A DNA stretch of 64,000 nucleotides from the NCBI GenBank assembly GCA_036383895.1, contig DASVNK010000062.1, positions 1 through 64,000 of the forward strand. The letters run 5' to 3'. Shown piece by piece: positions 41,632-49,732 of the stretch. Under the pieces are notes generated by a model, which was not told where the DNA came from, ran no database searches, and saw nothing but the letters and a program-made list of their open reading frames with translations. Within the stretch, counting starts at the first letter, position 1. Every line of letters starts with the position of its first letter. The DNA is from DASVNK01 sp036383895 (lineage in GTDB: Bacteria > Verrucomicrobiota > Verrucomicrobiia > Limisphaerales > SXQI01). The translations under genes were made by a program, and so were the position numbers.

Positions 41632-42936
41632 TTAGACAACGCGGTTCTGCCCAGGCATCGCTATGGGAGCAACCGGGAGATCCATATCCCACTCGATCTT
41701 TTCGGGGACGAGAGATTCGTTGGAGTTGAGGGCTTCTTCCCAGGTGATTTCGGCGCCGGTGTAGGCGGCCATGCGGCCCATGATCGCGGTCATGGAGCTG
41801 TTCGCGAGCTTCACGCCGTCGTTGATGGGGTTACCCGCGCGAATGGACGCGAAGAGATCGTCGTGCTCGACTTGATACATGTTCGGACGCGGGCCGGAAT
41901 AGCGCCAGTTCTTCTCGCCTTTGATCCACGGCATGCCGGCGAAGCCGAGTTCGCGGGCCATGCCTTTGGTGCCATACATCGTGGCGGAATTGTCGTTCGC
42001 GCAGCCGGCGATCTGGCGCTGGCCGAGGAAGCCGCGGGCGCCATCTGCGAATTCGTAATTTACTTCGATGTGGTCGTATATGTTTCCGCCGTGCGCGGGA
42101 ATTTGGCGGCCGCCAACCGCGACTGCTTTCAAAGGCGGCACATCTTTGAAGGCCCAGCACATCCAATCGACCGCGTGCACCGCCTGCTCGACGAGGCCAT
42201 CGCCGGAGAGCCAGACAAAATTATACCAGTTGCGGAGTTGCCACTCGACGTCGCTCATGCCGGGCGGACGGGTGTTGGCCGGAGGCATGGGTTTAACGGG
42301 GCTGGTGTAATACGTGCCGTAGAAAACGCGGAGATCGCCGATCTCGCCGCCCACGACGCGTTCGAAGAGGGCGCGTTCGGCGAGATTCGCGCGCCAACAG
42401 AAACCGGAACCGAGGGCGAGATTCTTCTTCTTCGCTTCGGCGGCGGCTTCAAGAGCGATGCGCACGCCGGCGGCATCGGTGGCGACGGGCTTTTCGCAGA
42501 AAACGTGTTTGCCGGCCGCGACGGCGGCTTTCAAGTGACGGGGGCGGAATCCGGGAGGCGTGGCGAGAACGACGAAATCGACACCGCTATCGATGACTTT
42601 TTGGTAAGCGTCGAGGCCGACGAATTTGTTTTCAACTTTCAGTTTATCGCCGACTTCTTTCTCTAAATTCTGCAGCGCGCCATCGATCTGTTTGTCGAAA
42701 ATGTCGCCGACGGCGGTAAGGACCACATTCTTGTCGGACTTCAACGCTTCGCGCGCGGCGCCTGTGCCGCGCCCGCCGCAACCCACGAGGCCGATCTTGA
42801 GCGTTTGGCTGTTCGCAAAGGAATTCGGCGAGAGCGCAATGTAGGGGGCCGCGATGGTAGCCGCAGCGACCGCAGAAGATTTCTTCAGGAAACTGCGCCG
42901 TGAATCAGCGCCCGCGGGAGAGTTATTTTCGTTCAT
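41632..42936 (-). CDS. Tat-exported Gfo/Idh/MocA-family oxidoreductase
   Basis: A 434-residue NAD(P)-dependent oxidoreductase. It has a twin-arginine signal (SRRSFLKKSSAVAAATIAAP), the Rossmann motif KIGLVGCGGRGTGAAREALK and the family's EKP motif VFCEKPVATDAAG. The C-terminal alpha/beta domain has HAVDWMCWAFKDVPPLKAVA and GTKGMARELGFAGMPWIKGE. Verrucomicrobia and Planctomycetes encode many exported members of this fold that act on sugars, probably in the periplasm, with the cofactor bound before Tat export. The substrate cannot be named. The gap 42937-43230 behind it contains no gene. Confidence 0.88.
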   Translation of the reverse strand: MNENNSPAGADSRRSFLKKSSAVAAATIAAPYIALSPNSFANSQTLKIGLVGCGGRGTGAAREALKSDKNVVLTAVGDIFDKQIDGALQNLEKEVGDKLKVENKFVGLDAYQKVIDSGVDFVVLATPPGFRPRHLKAAVAAGKHVFCEKPVATDAAGVRIALEAAAEAKKKNLALGSGFCWRANLAERALFERVVGGEIGDLRVFYGTYYTSPVKPMPPANTRPPGMSDVEWQLRNWYNFVWLSGDGLVEQAVHAVDWMCWAFKDVPPLKAVAVGGRQIPAHGGNIYDHIEVNYEFADGARGFLGQRQIAGCANDNSATMYGTKGMARELGFAGMPWIKGEKNWRYSGPRPNMYQVEHDDLFASIRAGNPINDGVKLANSSMTAIMGRMAAYTGAEITWEEALNSNESLVPEKIEWDMDLPVAPIAMPGQNRVV

Positions 42937-43230
42937 TGGGATTTTCGGGAGTGTCTTTGATCCTCATAATTTTCGAGGACGCCGGCGTCAAGGAAAGAGG
43001 CCGGACCTCAAAACGAGTGTCACTCCCGGGTTGCCATTGGCGCAACCTTAAATCCCGATGCGATTCACGAAAAAGCTTACGATAACTGCCAGACATATTG
43101 TGCATTCCGATCCGACCGTTAACTTGGACGAAGGGGCTTCGTCGTTTATTCCAAAAAAATTGAAGCGGGATTTTAGGCAGAGATGGAGGAGATACGCAAT
43201 GGGTTTGCGGTGGAAACTGTGAAGGAGTTA

Positions 43231-44109
43231 TTAACCGGCAGCGCGGACTTCGGCACCGGTGTGCTCGGCTTTCAGCGGGACGCGCTTCCAGAAGGGGCTC
43301 GGTTTGGGGGCTTCGAAGCGGACGCGTTTGGCGGGGCTTTGTTTGGTGTAGATTTCGTAGGTGAGGGGTTTTTCGAAGTAGCCGCCTTCGAAGAGCCGTT
43401 TGACGTGGTAGGCGCGGGAGAGGAGCGGCTTGCCGAGGCGCATCCAGAGCGGGGCGGCGGCACGGAACTCCGCTTTTTCGCGAATGGCGTTGGGCTTGAG
43501 ATTCATGTTCGCGCCGGTTTCAGTAAAAGCGGCGGTGTAGTAGCGCAGAACTTTCATCCGGACGCCGGCGCGGAGGGCGCGGACCATCCAGTCACCGTCG
43601 CCGAGATCGCGCAGCCTGTCGCTGAAGAAAAGTTTGCGGTCATCAATGAGCGAGCGGCGGAAGAAAATGCTGCAGGTGAGGGCGCAGAGGGAATCGAGGC
43701 GGGTATGGCTTTCCCACGGTATGTGCACTTTGCGGAAGCAATTCAGTGAGCCGTCTTCGTTGATGACGAGACTATCGGCGAGAACCATTTCGGCATTCGG
43801 ATTTTCCGCAAAGCATTTCTCCACCGCCTTCAACGCACCGGGGAGGTACTGTTCGTCGCAATTGATGTAGGCGAGGATGTCTCCTTTCGCTTTGCGGAGC
43901 CCGCGGTTCACGGCGTCGTACATGCCGCGGTCTTTCTCGAAATACGCTTTGACCCGTTTCTCCTGCGGAAGCCAGTCCATCGTGCCGTCGTCAGAGACGG
44001 CGTCCTGGATGATGTGCTCGAGATCGACGCCCTGGTCGGCGACCGACTCGATGCAAAGCTTGAGCCAGGCGCTGGCGCGAAAGCTCGGTGTGATGATCGA
44101 GAACTGCAC
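43231..44109 (-). CDS. Glycosyltransferase family 2 protein
   Basis: A 292-residue GT-A fold glycosyltransferase. The N-terminal sugar-nucleotide site is QFSIITPSFRASAWLKLCIE, then DAVSDDGTMDWL, and the metal-binding acidic motif region ILAYINCDEQYLPGALKAVE, where a DxD-like Cys-Asp-Glu replaces the classical DSD. LGDGDWMVRALRAG supplies the acceptor-site ED/ND-like segment. No membrane helices are seen. It probably adds a sugar to an exopolysaccharide or surface glycan. It lies 24 bp after the GME-like gene on the same strand, so the two may be co-transcribed and the epimerase could provide its donor. Confidence 0.88.
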   Translation of the reverse strand: MQFSIITPSFRASAWLKLCIESVADQGVDLEHIIQDAVSDDGTMDWLPQEKRVKAYFEKDRGMYDAVNRGLRKAKGDILAYINCDEQYLPGALKAVEKCFAENPNAEMVLADSLVINEDGSLNCFRKVHIPWESHTRLDSLCALTCSIFFRRSLIDDRKLFFSDRLRDLGDGDWMVRALRAGVRMKVLRYYTAAFTETGANMNLKPNAIREKAEFRAAAPLWMRLGKPLLSRAYHVKRLFEGGYFEKPLTYEIYTKQSPAKRVRFEAPKPSPFWKRVPLKAEHTGAEVRAAG

Positions 44110-44133
44110 CGAATTAACGAAGTTCCGCGATGA

Positions 44134-45144
44134 TTACGCAGTTGCGACGGCGACTTTTTTTGCGCTCGGCTGCTCTTTGATCATCTCGTCGTAAATCCAG
44201 CGGTAGGTGCGTTCCATGCCGTCGCGCAGACGGATGGAGGGTTCCCAGCCGAGATATTTTTTGATGAGAGTGTTGTCGCTGTTGCGGCCGTTCACGCCTT
44301 TGGGCGCATCGAGTTTGTAGTTCCGCTTCAGCTTGAGGCCGGCGATGTCTTCAACGATGTCCACAAGGCCATTAATGGTGACGAGTTCGCTGCTGCCGAG
44401 GTTGAGGGGCTCAAGAATATCGCTTTGCGTGATGGCTTTGGTGCCTTTCAGGCAATCGTCGATATACATGAAGCTCCGGGTTTGTTTGCCATCGCCCCAG
44501 ATCTCGATCTCATGCCGTCCGGAAAGTTTTGCTTCGATCACTTTTCGGCAAACTGCGGCAGGTGCTTTTTCGCGTCCGCCTTTGTATGTGCCGTTCGGCC
44601 CGTAAACGTTGTGGTAACGGGCCGTGCGCGTGATTAAACCGAAATCTTCGCGGAAATGGCGACACATCCGTTCGCTGAAAAGTTTTTCCCAGCCGTAGCC
44701 GTCTTCAGGCATGGCGGGATAGGCGTCGCTTTCTTTCAAGGCGATGACGTCGGGGGAAGTTTGTTTATCGGCGGCGTAAACGCAGGCGGAGGAGGCGTAG
44801 AAAAAGCGGGAGACTTTGGCGTCTTTGGCCGCCATGAGAAGGTGCGTGTTGATCAAGACGCTGAGCATGCAGAGGGCGCGGTTGTTTTCGATGAAGCCCA
44901 TGCCGCCCATGTCGGCAGCGAGATTGTAGACAACCGATGCGCCTTTGAGCGCGCGTTCGCAGGCTTCCTTCTCGCCGAGGTTCAACTGCTGGTTATCGAC
45001 GTTTGGGAAAAGCTGATACCACTCGTCGAAAGGTTTTACATCGATGGACCGAATATTGGTGTGCCCTTCGCGCAACAAATCCGCGACGAGGTGGCCCCCG
45101 ATAAACCCGCCACCGCCGCAAACGACGATTGTATCTGACTTCAT
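44134..45144 (-). CDS. NAD-dependent epimerase, GDP-mannose 3,5-epimerase-like
   Basis: A 336-residue extended short-chain dehydrogenase. The NAD motif is GGGGFIGG at residues 10-17, and the catalytic Tyr-Lys pair is YGWEK (Y150, K154). The sequence closely follows plant GDP-mannose 3,5-epimerase: ADMGGMGFIENN, FFYASSACVY, KESDAYPAMPEDGYGWEK, HNVYGPNGTYKGGREKAPAA and GVNGRNSDNTLI. The GME acid/base residues reported for Arabidopsis (C145, K217, Y174, K178) fall here at C121, K193, Y150 and K154, a constant offset of 24. This predicts conversion of GDP-mannose to GDP-L-galactose or a gulose isomer. The downstream glycosyltransferase could use the product. Confidence 0.85.
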   Translation of the reverse strand: MKSDTIVVCGGGGFIGGHLVADLLREGHTNIRSIDVKPFDEWYQLFPNVDNQQLNLGEKEACERALKGASVVYNLAADMGGMGFIENNRALCMLSVLINTHLLMAAKDAKVSRFFYASSACVYAADKQTSPDVIALKESDAYPAMPEDGYGWEKLFSERMCRHFREDFGLITRTARYHNVYGPNGTYKGGREKAPAAVCRKVIEAKLSGRHEIEIWGDGKQTRSFMYIDDCLKGTKAITQSDILEPLNLGSSELVTINGLVDIVEDIAGLKLKRNYKLDAPKGVNGRNSDNTLIKKYLGWEPSIRLRDGMERTYRWIYDEMIKEQPSAKKVAVATA

Positions 45145-45265
45145 ACTGCTTGCCTTATTCTGCTAACCGAAAGCGGCTGCAGATTCCAGCAATTTCGCCT
45201 GCGCGCGCGTTGGGTTCAGCTTTACTTTTGCTGGGAGTTACGACAGCTTGCGGCGCTACACGGCA

Positions 45266-46426
45266 ATGAACCTGACGTCTCGTCTTCCAGCGAAGGTCCT
45301 GATCTTCCTTTCACTCGCATTCCTTCTTTCGACCGGCGAATGCTTCGCCGCCAGTGCGGGCGAATGGCGCAAACTGCGTGAAAACGCGCGGGAGTCTGCG
45401 AAAGCTAACAACTACGACGCGGCGCTGGAACAATACAAAGCGGCGTTCGAGGAAGCATCGGAAGCGTTTAAGGGGACGGATATGCGGTTCCTCGACACGG
45501 TTGGGGAGGCGGCGCAATTCCACGTTCAGTTCCGCCGCTATGACGAAGCGATCGAGATGTATGAAGCGGCGCTTGACCGGATGCAGACGGTGAAAGGTCT
45601 TGAAGCTCCATATAAAGTCGCCTTCCAAATCGCCATTGGCAAAGCCCACATGTATGCGAAACGTCTGGACGACGCAGCGCTTTCGTTCCGGGAGGCCGTT
45701 GATTACGTGGAGAACAGGCCTGGGAGTGAGAGCAATCCACAACTTGGTGAGGCGCTGGAAGGCCTGGCTGGCGTTTACATTGAGCGGAAGTTGCCGGATG
45801 AAGCGTTGCGACTGCTGAAGCGGGCGGTGAAAGCTGCTTCGTATGCGCCGAGCGGGATGCGCAGCACGGAGACGAGCATTCTCAACACGACGGGTATTCT
45901 TCACCTGAGCCAGAGCAATTACGTCGATGCGGAGAAGGCGTTTCGCGATGCGCTGAAGAGCGTGGGCCGGGAGCGTGCGACTGGAGAGATGAACTTTATT
46001 AAGGCGAATACCTCGAACATCGAACGCAATCTCGCGCAGGCGTATCGCGGCCAACGCGAGTACGCGAAAGCGGAGCAGGCGCTGTTCCGGTCGATTGCGA
46101 TTACTGAAAAGCTGAGTGGATCGGCGATGGCCACGGCGCAATCGCTGGCCGTTTTGGCGGCGGTTCACTTTGAGCAAAACGATGCGGGGCTGGACAATTT
46201 GTTTGCGCGGCTGACTTCGAAGAAGGCGGATAAGAAAAATTTCCTGCCCTACGTTGAAGTCATTGCGCGGCAGTATTCGATCCGTGATCAGGCCCGGACG
46301 GAAGCGCTGCTGGACAAGGCAATCGCGGCGGCGCCGCAACATGCGGCCGAACTGAAGGCGTTGCGCGAGCGGCTGGCGGCGGAACCGAAGCCGTCGTTGA
46401 GCGCGACGCCGCCGGAGCAGGGTTAA
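45266..46426 (+). CDS. Exported TPR protein
   Basis: A 386-residue protein with a signal peptide (VLIFLSLAFLLSTGECFA) followed by consecutive TPR-like repeats. Examples are ENARESAKANNYDAALEQYK, QFHVQFRRYDEAIEMYEAAL, LPDEALRLLKRAVKAASYAP and GQREYAKAEQALFRSIAITE. The start is the ATG at 45266 that begins the signal peptide; an upstream ATG at 45248 is in frame. It has no enzymatic motif. Its location is likely periplasmic, acting in a protein complex. It is convergent with msrA, with only two bases between stops. Confidence 0.82.
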   Translation: MNLTSRLPAKVLIFLSLAFLLSTGECFAASAGEWRKLRENARESAKANNYDAALEQYKAAFEEASEAFKGTDMRFLDTVGEAAQFHVQFRRYDEAIEMYEAALDRMQTVKGLEAPYKVAFQIAIGKAHMYAKRLDDAALSFREAVDYVENRPGSESNPQLGEALEGLAGVYIERKLPDEALRLLKRAVKAASYAPSGMRSTETSILNTTGILHLSQSNYVDAEKAFRDALKSVGRERATGEMNFIKANTSNIERNLAQAYRGQREYAKAEQALFRSIAITEKLSGSAMATAQSLAVLAAVHFEQNDAGLDNLFARLTSKKADKKNFLPYVEVIARQYSIRDQARTEALLDKAIAAAPQHAAELKALRERLAAEPKPSLSATPPEQG

Positions 46427-46428
46427 TC

Positions 46429-47064
46429 TTACTCCTGGAGGCCGAGCTTCTTGAGCTTGGGCGCGATGACGACCTGGCAGTACGGGTTCTTGTTTTTGTT
46501 CCGCTTGTAGTAGTCGTGGTGGTAATTTTCCGCGACGTAGAAGGTTGGAGCCTTCGTGATTTCGGTGACGATGGGTTTGGAGAATTCTTTGCCGGCGGCG
46601 GCTTTTGATTTCTCGGCGATCTCTTTCTGCTGGTCGTTCTCGTAAAAGATCGCGGAGCGGTATTGGGTGCCGACGTCGTTGCCCTGGCGGTTCAGTTGGG
46701 TGGGGTCGTGCGAATTCCAAAAGATCTCCAGGATGCGTTGGAGGGTTACCTTTTGTGGATCGAAGACGAGTTGGGCAACTTCGGCGTGGCCGGTGGTGCC
46801 GGTGCAGATGTCTTCGTAGGTGGGGTTCTTGGTTTTGCCGCCCATGTAGCCGGGCTTTACGGAGACGACGCCGGGGATCTGTTGAAAGACCGCTTCGGTG
46901 CACCAGAAGCAGCCGGCGCCGAGGGTGATGATCTCGGTTTTGTTGGTGCTCGGCGGGGTTGCCTTGGTTTCGGGCTTCTCGGTTTGGGCGAATGCCGTGC
47001 TCATGGTGAAAAGTGCAATTGAAAGCGACGCAACCGCTTTCCAGATCGATCGTGTTCGCATCAT
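46429..47064 (-). CDS. msrA: Exported peptide-methionine (S)-S-oxide reductase
   Basis: A 211-residue MsrA that repairs Met-S-sulfoxide in proteins. The catalytic Cys is in GAGCFWCTEAVFQ, followed by VKPGYMGGKTKNPTYEDI, GHAEVAQLVFDPQ, FWNSHDPTQLNRQGNDVGTQ and the C-terminal FYVAENYHHDYYKRN. A signal peptide (WKAVASLSIALFTMSTAFAQ) indicates periplasmic repair. The start is ATG 47064 with a GAGGA site; a second ATG directly follows. The frame runs open to 47229, but that region is the tandem-repeat island. Resolving Cys could be the one in NPYCQVVI. Confidence 0.95.
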   Translation of the reverse strand: MMRTRSIWKAVASLSIALFTMSTAFAQTEKPETKATPPSTNKTEIITLGAGCFWCTEAVFQQIPGVVSVKPGYMGGKTKNPTYEDICTGTTGHAEVAQLVFDPQKVTLQRILEIFWNSHDPTQLNRQGNDVGTQYRSAIFYENDQQKEIAEKSKAAAGKEFSKPIVTEITKAPTFYVAENYHHDYYKRNKNKNPYCQVVIAPKLKKLGLQE

Positions 47065-47112
47065 AAATCCTCGCGGGAGCATAGCGTAACGGAGGGCGGC
47101 AGGCAAAGCATT

Positions 47113-47154
47113 GGTGAGTGATGAGTGATGAGTGATGGGTAATGAGTGATGGGT
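47113..47154. repeat. Short GATGAGT-type heptamer array
   Basis: Five to six 7-bp units of GATGAGT or GATGGGT type with one AATGAGT variant. It is the same unit as the longer array at 47437-47590, 280 bp away, so the two probably arose from the same element. Confidence 0.8.
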
Positions 47155-47328
47155 TTCTGGAAAGGTGTGGGCGAGGCAGGGGAGGACAGCAGCACTCCGT
47201 AACGTTATTGTGTTGATGAAATTTTTCATTTTGGGCGGCTGTTTGACGCTTTGTTGTTGATGATGAGGAGGATAGGGCCAGAATTGGTGGTGAAATACTG
47301 GGTGTTGATGTGTGTTTTTGGGGTGTTT

Positions 47329-47394
47329 TTGTGTGTGAGCTGTGTGTGAGCTGTGTGTGAGCCGGGTGTGAGCCGGGTGTGAGCCGGGTGTTTT
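47329..47394. repeat. 11-bp tandem array, copy 2 (3+3 architecture)
   Basis: Six 11-bp units: three of (C/T)TGTGTGTGAG type followed by three of CCGGGTGTGAG type, the last degenerate (CCGGGTGTTTT). It has the same unit classes, order and orientation as 4276-4341. Confidence 0.85.
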
Positions 47395-47436
47395 TTGTGT
47401 GCGCGGAGGGTGTGTGGGTGTGCGTTGGGAAGAAGT

Positions 47437-47590
47437 GATGAGTGATGAGTGATGAGTGATGAGTGATGAGTGATGAGTGATGGGTGATGGGTGATGGGTG
47501 ATGGGTGATGGGTGATGAGTGATGGGTGATGAGTGATGGGTGATGAGTGATGGGTGATGAGTGATGGGTGATGAGTGATGGGTGATGAGT
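47437..47590. repeat. Perfect 22-copy heptamer array
   Basis: 154 bp that divide exactly into 22 copies of 7 bp, each either GATGAGT (A) or GATGGGT (G). The order is six A, five G, then strictly alternating A-G for eleven units. The alternating part shows a 14-bp higher-order period, a sign of recent unequal expansion. Intergenic. Confidence 0.95.
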
Positions 47591-47612
47591 CTCGGGGGAA
47601 AAGGGGGGAACT

Positions 47613-47631
47613 CGCCGGTTGGAAACCGGCG
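47613..47631. repeat. Inverted repeat
   Basis: CGCCGGTT, a 3-nt GGA loop, then AACCGGCG: a perfect 8-bp stem. No T-tract follows. REP-like. Confidence 0.7.
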
Positions 47632-47645
47632 TTATATCGGCGCGA

Positions 47646-47725
47646 GTGTCACCGGCCTCAGAAGGTCTGAAGGCAGGAGCGGTTTGAACTCCCGGCTTCA
47701 GGCACGCTGAAGGCGTCGGTGACAC
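47646..47725. repeat. 80-bp element with 9-bp inverted ends
   Basis: GTGTCACCG (47646-47654) and CGGTGACAC (47717-47725) bracket 62 bp. The inner part contains further imperfect repeats of CTGAAGGC (GTCTGAAGGCAGG and GCTGAAGGCGTC). The size and inverted ends recall small non-autonomous mobile elements (REPIN/MITE-like), but no target-site duplication is obvious. Confidence 0.55.
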
Positions 47726-47745
47726 AAGAATGTTGTCTTGTGTCA
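47720..47745. repeat. Perfect 9-bp inverted repeat
   Basis: TGACACAAG (47720-47728) and CTTGTGTCA (47737-47745) with an 8-nt loop. It overlaps the right end of the previous element, so one half may have been recruited from it. Confidence 0.6.
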
Positions 47746-47971
47746 TGGTATGTAGAATAGCTGATGATCTCGGGCACAGTCAAGCGGCCTTTTTTCGGTC
47801 AACCAACGGCCTCAGAAAGCTTCCGCATGTTTAATTTTCTCTCCGATTATGTTGCCCGGTATTCGCGTCCGCGCCCGGGTGCCCCGTTTGATCGACACAG
47901 TGGTGATTTACGATATTCTCGATGGGAATCGTGCGACCGACTTTCGACACAGGCGAGATACGACTCATCAG

Positions 47972-48397
47972 ATGATTGCCAAGGCGCGACAGGGGCATCA
48001 ACGCAGCCGCTGCTGGTATGCTGTGACGCTGTGCCTGGTGATCCTAGCAGGTCTTCTTTTACGGTCGGGGTTTGTGCCGCTCTCCGACTTCGCGATCAAA
48101 TATGGTGGCGTCGCGCTGTGGGCATTGGCTGCGTTCGTGGGCTTCGGATTTCTGTTCACCCGAGTGAATACCTTCCGGCTTGGGTTGATCTCGATCGTGT
48201 TCGCCTGGGCAGTCGAATTCTTTCAGCTCTATCACGCGCCGTGGGTCGACGCGATCCGAGCTACACGTCCCGGCCACTGGGTCCTGGGGTCAACCTTTCA
48301 TGCGCCAGACTTGCTGGCTTACCCGTTCGGAATAGCAGTAGGTGCGGCGGTCGAGGTGCTCCTTCCGAAGAGAAGGTCGATCCGGCGTGAAGGTTGA
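47972..48397 (+). CDS. DUF2809 family membrane protein
   Basis: A 141-residue protein with four predicted helices. After a basic N-terminus come YAVTLCLVILAGLLLRS, KYGGVALWALAAFVGFGFLF, FRLGLISIVFAWAVEFFQLY and APDLLAYPFGIAVGAAVEVL. The segment VEFFQLYHAPWVDAIRATRP, followed by GHWVLGSTF, is the DUF2809 signature. The function of this family is unknown. The ATG at 47972 is the last in-frame start before the family domain; the frame runs open from 47849 through sequence of doubtful coding nature. It ends 60 bp before the DUF4279 gene on the same strand, so the two may be co-transcribed. Confidence 0.75.
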   Translation: MIAKARQGHQRSRCWYAVTLCLVILAGLLLRSGFVPLSDFAIKYGGVALWALAAFVGFGFLFTRVNTFRLGLISIVFAWAVEFFQLYHAPWVDAIRATRPGHWVLGSTFHAPDLLAYPFGIAVGAAVEVLLPKRRSIRREG

Positions 48398-48457
48398 AGG
48401 ATGAAAGCTGAAAATGGAAAAGCGGTTGGTGCCGGATCGAATGCAGGAGTAAAACCG

Positions 48458-48901
48458 ATGGAAGAATATCAATACGACGATTCCTACTCGACGTGTGTGG
48501 AGACATATTCCGCTCTCCGCATCTTCTCGGATAACATTCCCCCAGAGGAGATCACTAGGCTTTTACAGATCCAACCAACGGATCGCTTTCAGAAAGGTGA
48601 TAGCCACAGTCAAGGGAAACTGAAACGCAAGGCCAACGGGTGGTTTTACTCCACCGAAAAACTATCTGAATCGAAAGACACACGCCGCCACATGGATCTT
48701 ATCCTTCGCGCTTTGGACGGACGAGAAGGAGCGGTTAAGAAGCTTCGCCTGGATGGTTGCGAAATCGATATCACTACCTACTGGGTTTCTGTCGGTCACG
48801 GGGGACCCTGGCTAATGCCGCAACAAATGCTCAAACTGGGAACATTGGGAATTGGCGTTTGGTGGGATATTTATTTTCAAGCAGAGGGGAGAAAGCAGTA
48901 G
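48458..48901 (+). CDS. DUF4279 domain protein
   Basis: A 147-residue soluble protein. The pattern ALRIFSDNIPPEEITRLLQI, then QPTDRFQKGDSHSQG, ANGWFYSTEKL, LDGCEIDITTYW and MLKLGTLGIGVWWDIYF matches what I know of DUF4279, a small immunity-like or regulatory family of unknown function, often near toxin and polymorphic-toxin genes. The ATG at 48458 has AGGAG ten bases upstream. The frame extends to 48401, without a site. The gene lies among small accessory and broken genes, fitting an accessory role. No signal peptide. Confidence 0.7.
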   Translation: MEEYQYDDSYSTCVETYSALRIFSDNIPPEEITRLLQIQPTDRFQKGDSHSQGKLKRKANGWFYSTEKLSESKDTRRHMDLILRALDGREGAVKKLRLDGCEIDITTYWVSVGHGGPWLMPQQMLKLGTLGIGVWWDIYFQAEGRKQ

Positions 48902-49205
48902 ATGTGGCCCCGCCTTCTTCGAAGTTGGGATAAGGACCTGTCTTGCCTTTTGCAACTCACTACGCGTCGAGGGGCGTCTCAAGACCTGGCCCGAACTGGC
49001 TCATTGAAGTATTCGCCCGGATGGGTGAAGACCCGGACGTGGCAGGATATCTCGCGCTCTGCGAATGGTGATGTTTGGGTTTCTGGTTGGGAACAAGAAG
49101 TGACTTACAGACCCGTCGAGCCGCGGAATCCCAAGCTGAGCGTTTATAATCAATGCGCAACGTTGTAAAAGTGGCCGAGTAACGGCAGCTATAAACTTCG
49201 ACCTT
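48902..49205. other. Gap with no clear gene
   Basis: 304 bp between the DUF4279 and the next hypothetical gene. Two short frames are open. One ends in a protein-like segment (NWLIEVFARMGEDPDVAGYL) but has no start codon upstream because of a TAA near 48929. This may be a gene remnant; I cannot support more. Confidence 0.4.
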
Positions 49206-49724
49206 GTGGAAGTAAACTCTCCTTCTCAGCGTCCTGTCGGATCGAAGCGAATCAAACGAACGGGCATTTTCAAAGGCGACTGGAACGAAACATGTTCATT
49301 TTGCGGGCAGCCGCAATCGGTGCACCGAAGCACATTCGATTTATCTGAGAATGAGATAGCAGAACATCGGATCCCGTGTGAGCCGGAAAAGCAGGCGATG
49401 CGAACCCGACTTCAACTGAATGCCCGAATCATTCGATTCATCGCTTTCACGGGCTGGGTAATTCTCCCCTTGGTAGTTTTGTTAATTACTGAAATCGAGG
49501 TCATATCGCGGATCGCGTTCTGGACTGCTGTCGCGAAGCTCGCGTGGGAAACTACAAAGATCTATGGAAATCCAAAGAAATGGATTCCGGCTTACGGACG
49601 GTATCGTAAGCGCGTAGAAGAGGAAGAAGCGCGTAAGAACCATTACATCTACCATTGCGAACGAAATCCGCAGGGTTTTGCACGACTTAGGGCCGAGAAC
49701 TTTGAAAAGGAAGATAAAGAGTGA
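49206..49724 (+). CDS. Hypothetical membrane protein with Cys-pair motif
   Basis: A 172-residue protein starting at GTG 49206. A CSFCGQPQSVH motif near residue 30 suggests a small zinc-binding knuckle (three Cys/His ligands visible). Two membrane helices follow (IIRFIAFTGWVILPLVVLLI and ISRIAFWTAVAKLAWETTKI), and the C-terminus is charged (EEEEARKNHYIYHCERNPQG). I recognise no family. A TTG or later start is possible, but the zinc motif argues for the long form. Its stop is 8 bp before the stop of the broken gene on the other strand. Confidence 0.6.
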   Translation: MEVNSPSQRPVGSKRIKRTGIFKGDWNETCSFCGQPQSVHRSTFDLSENEIAEHRIPCEPEKQAMRTRLQLNARIIRFIAFTGWVILPLVVLLITEIEVISRIAFWTAVAKLAWETTKIYGNPKKWIPAYGRYRKRVEEEEARKNHYIYHCERNPQGFARLRAENFEKEDKE

Positions 49725-49732
49725 TCGTTCGA

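Larger units (their letters stand above)
47065..47971. other. Repeat island, about 0.9 kb, no gene
   Basis: The stretch between msrA and the DUF2809 gene consists largely of tandem and inverted repeats: a short heptamer array (about 47113-47154), an 11-bp array (47329-47394), a 22-copy heptamer array (47437-47590) and three inverted repeats (47613-47631, 47646-47725, 47720-47745). The very long minus-strand open frame across it exists because repeats avoid stops. Confidence 0.8.

Noticed and set aside
41440..41640. A tRNA gene or small RNA between yajC and the Gfo/Idh gene
   Set aside because: A 9-bp hairpin exists, but no cloverleaf arms, T-loop or CCA end could be built.
41530..42666. A 378-codon plus-strand open frame
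   Set aside because: Antisense to the Gfo/Idh gene; Ala/Gly/Asp-rich shadow composition.
47437..47590. CRISPR array
   Set aside because: Heptamer units directly adjacent with no spacers; this is a simple tandem repeat.
45311..47746. An 811-codon minus-strand open frame over the TPR gene, msrA and the repeat island
   Set aside because: Its N-terminal part is the translated heptamer array (Thr-His-His-Ser units) and the rest is antisense to the TPR gene with Arg-rich shadow composition. msrA is the real gene on this strand in another frame.
47849..47971. N-terminal extension of the DUF2809 protein
   Set aside because: Not hydrophobic, Arg-rich and outside the family domain; the ATG at 47972 fits better.
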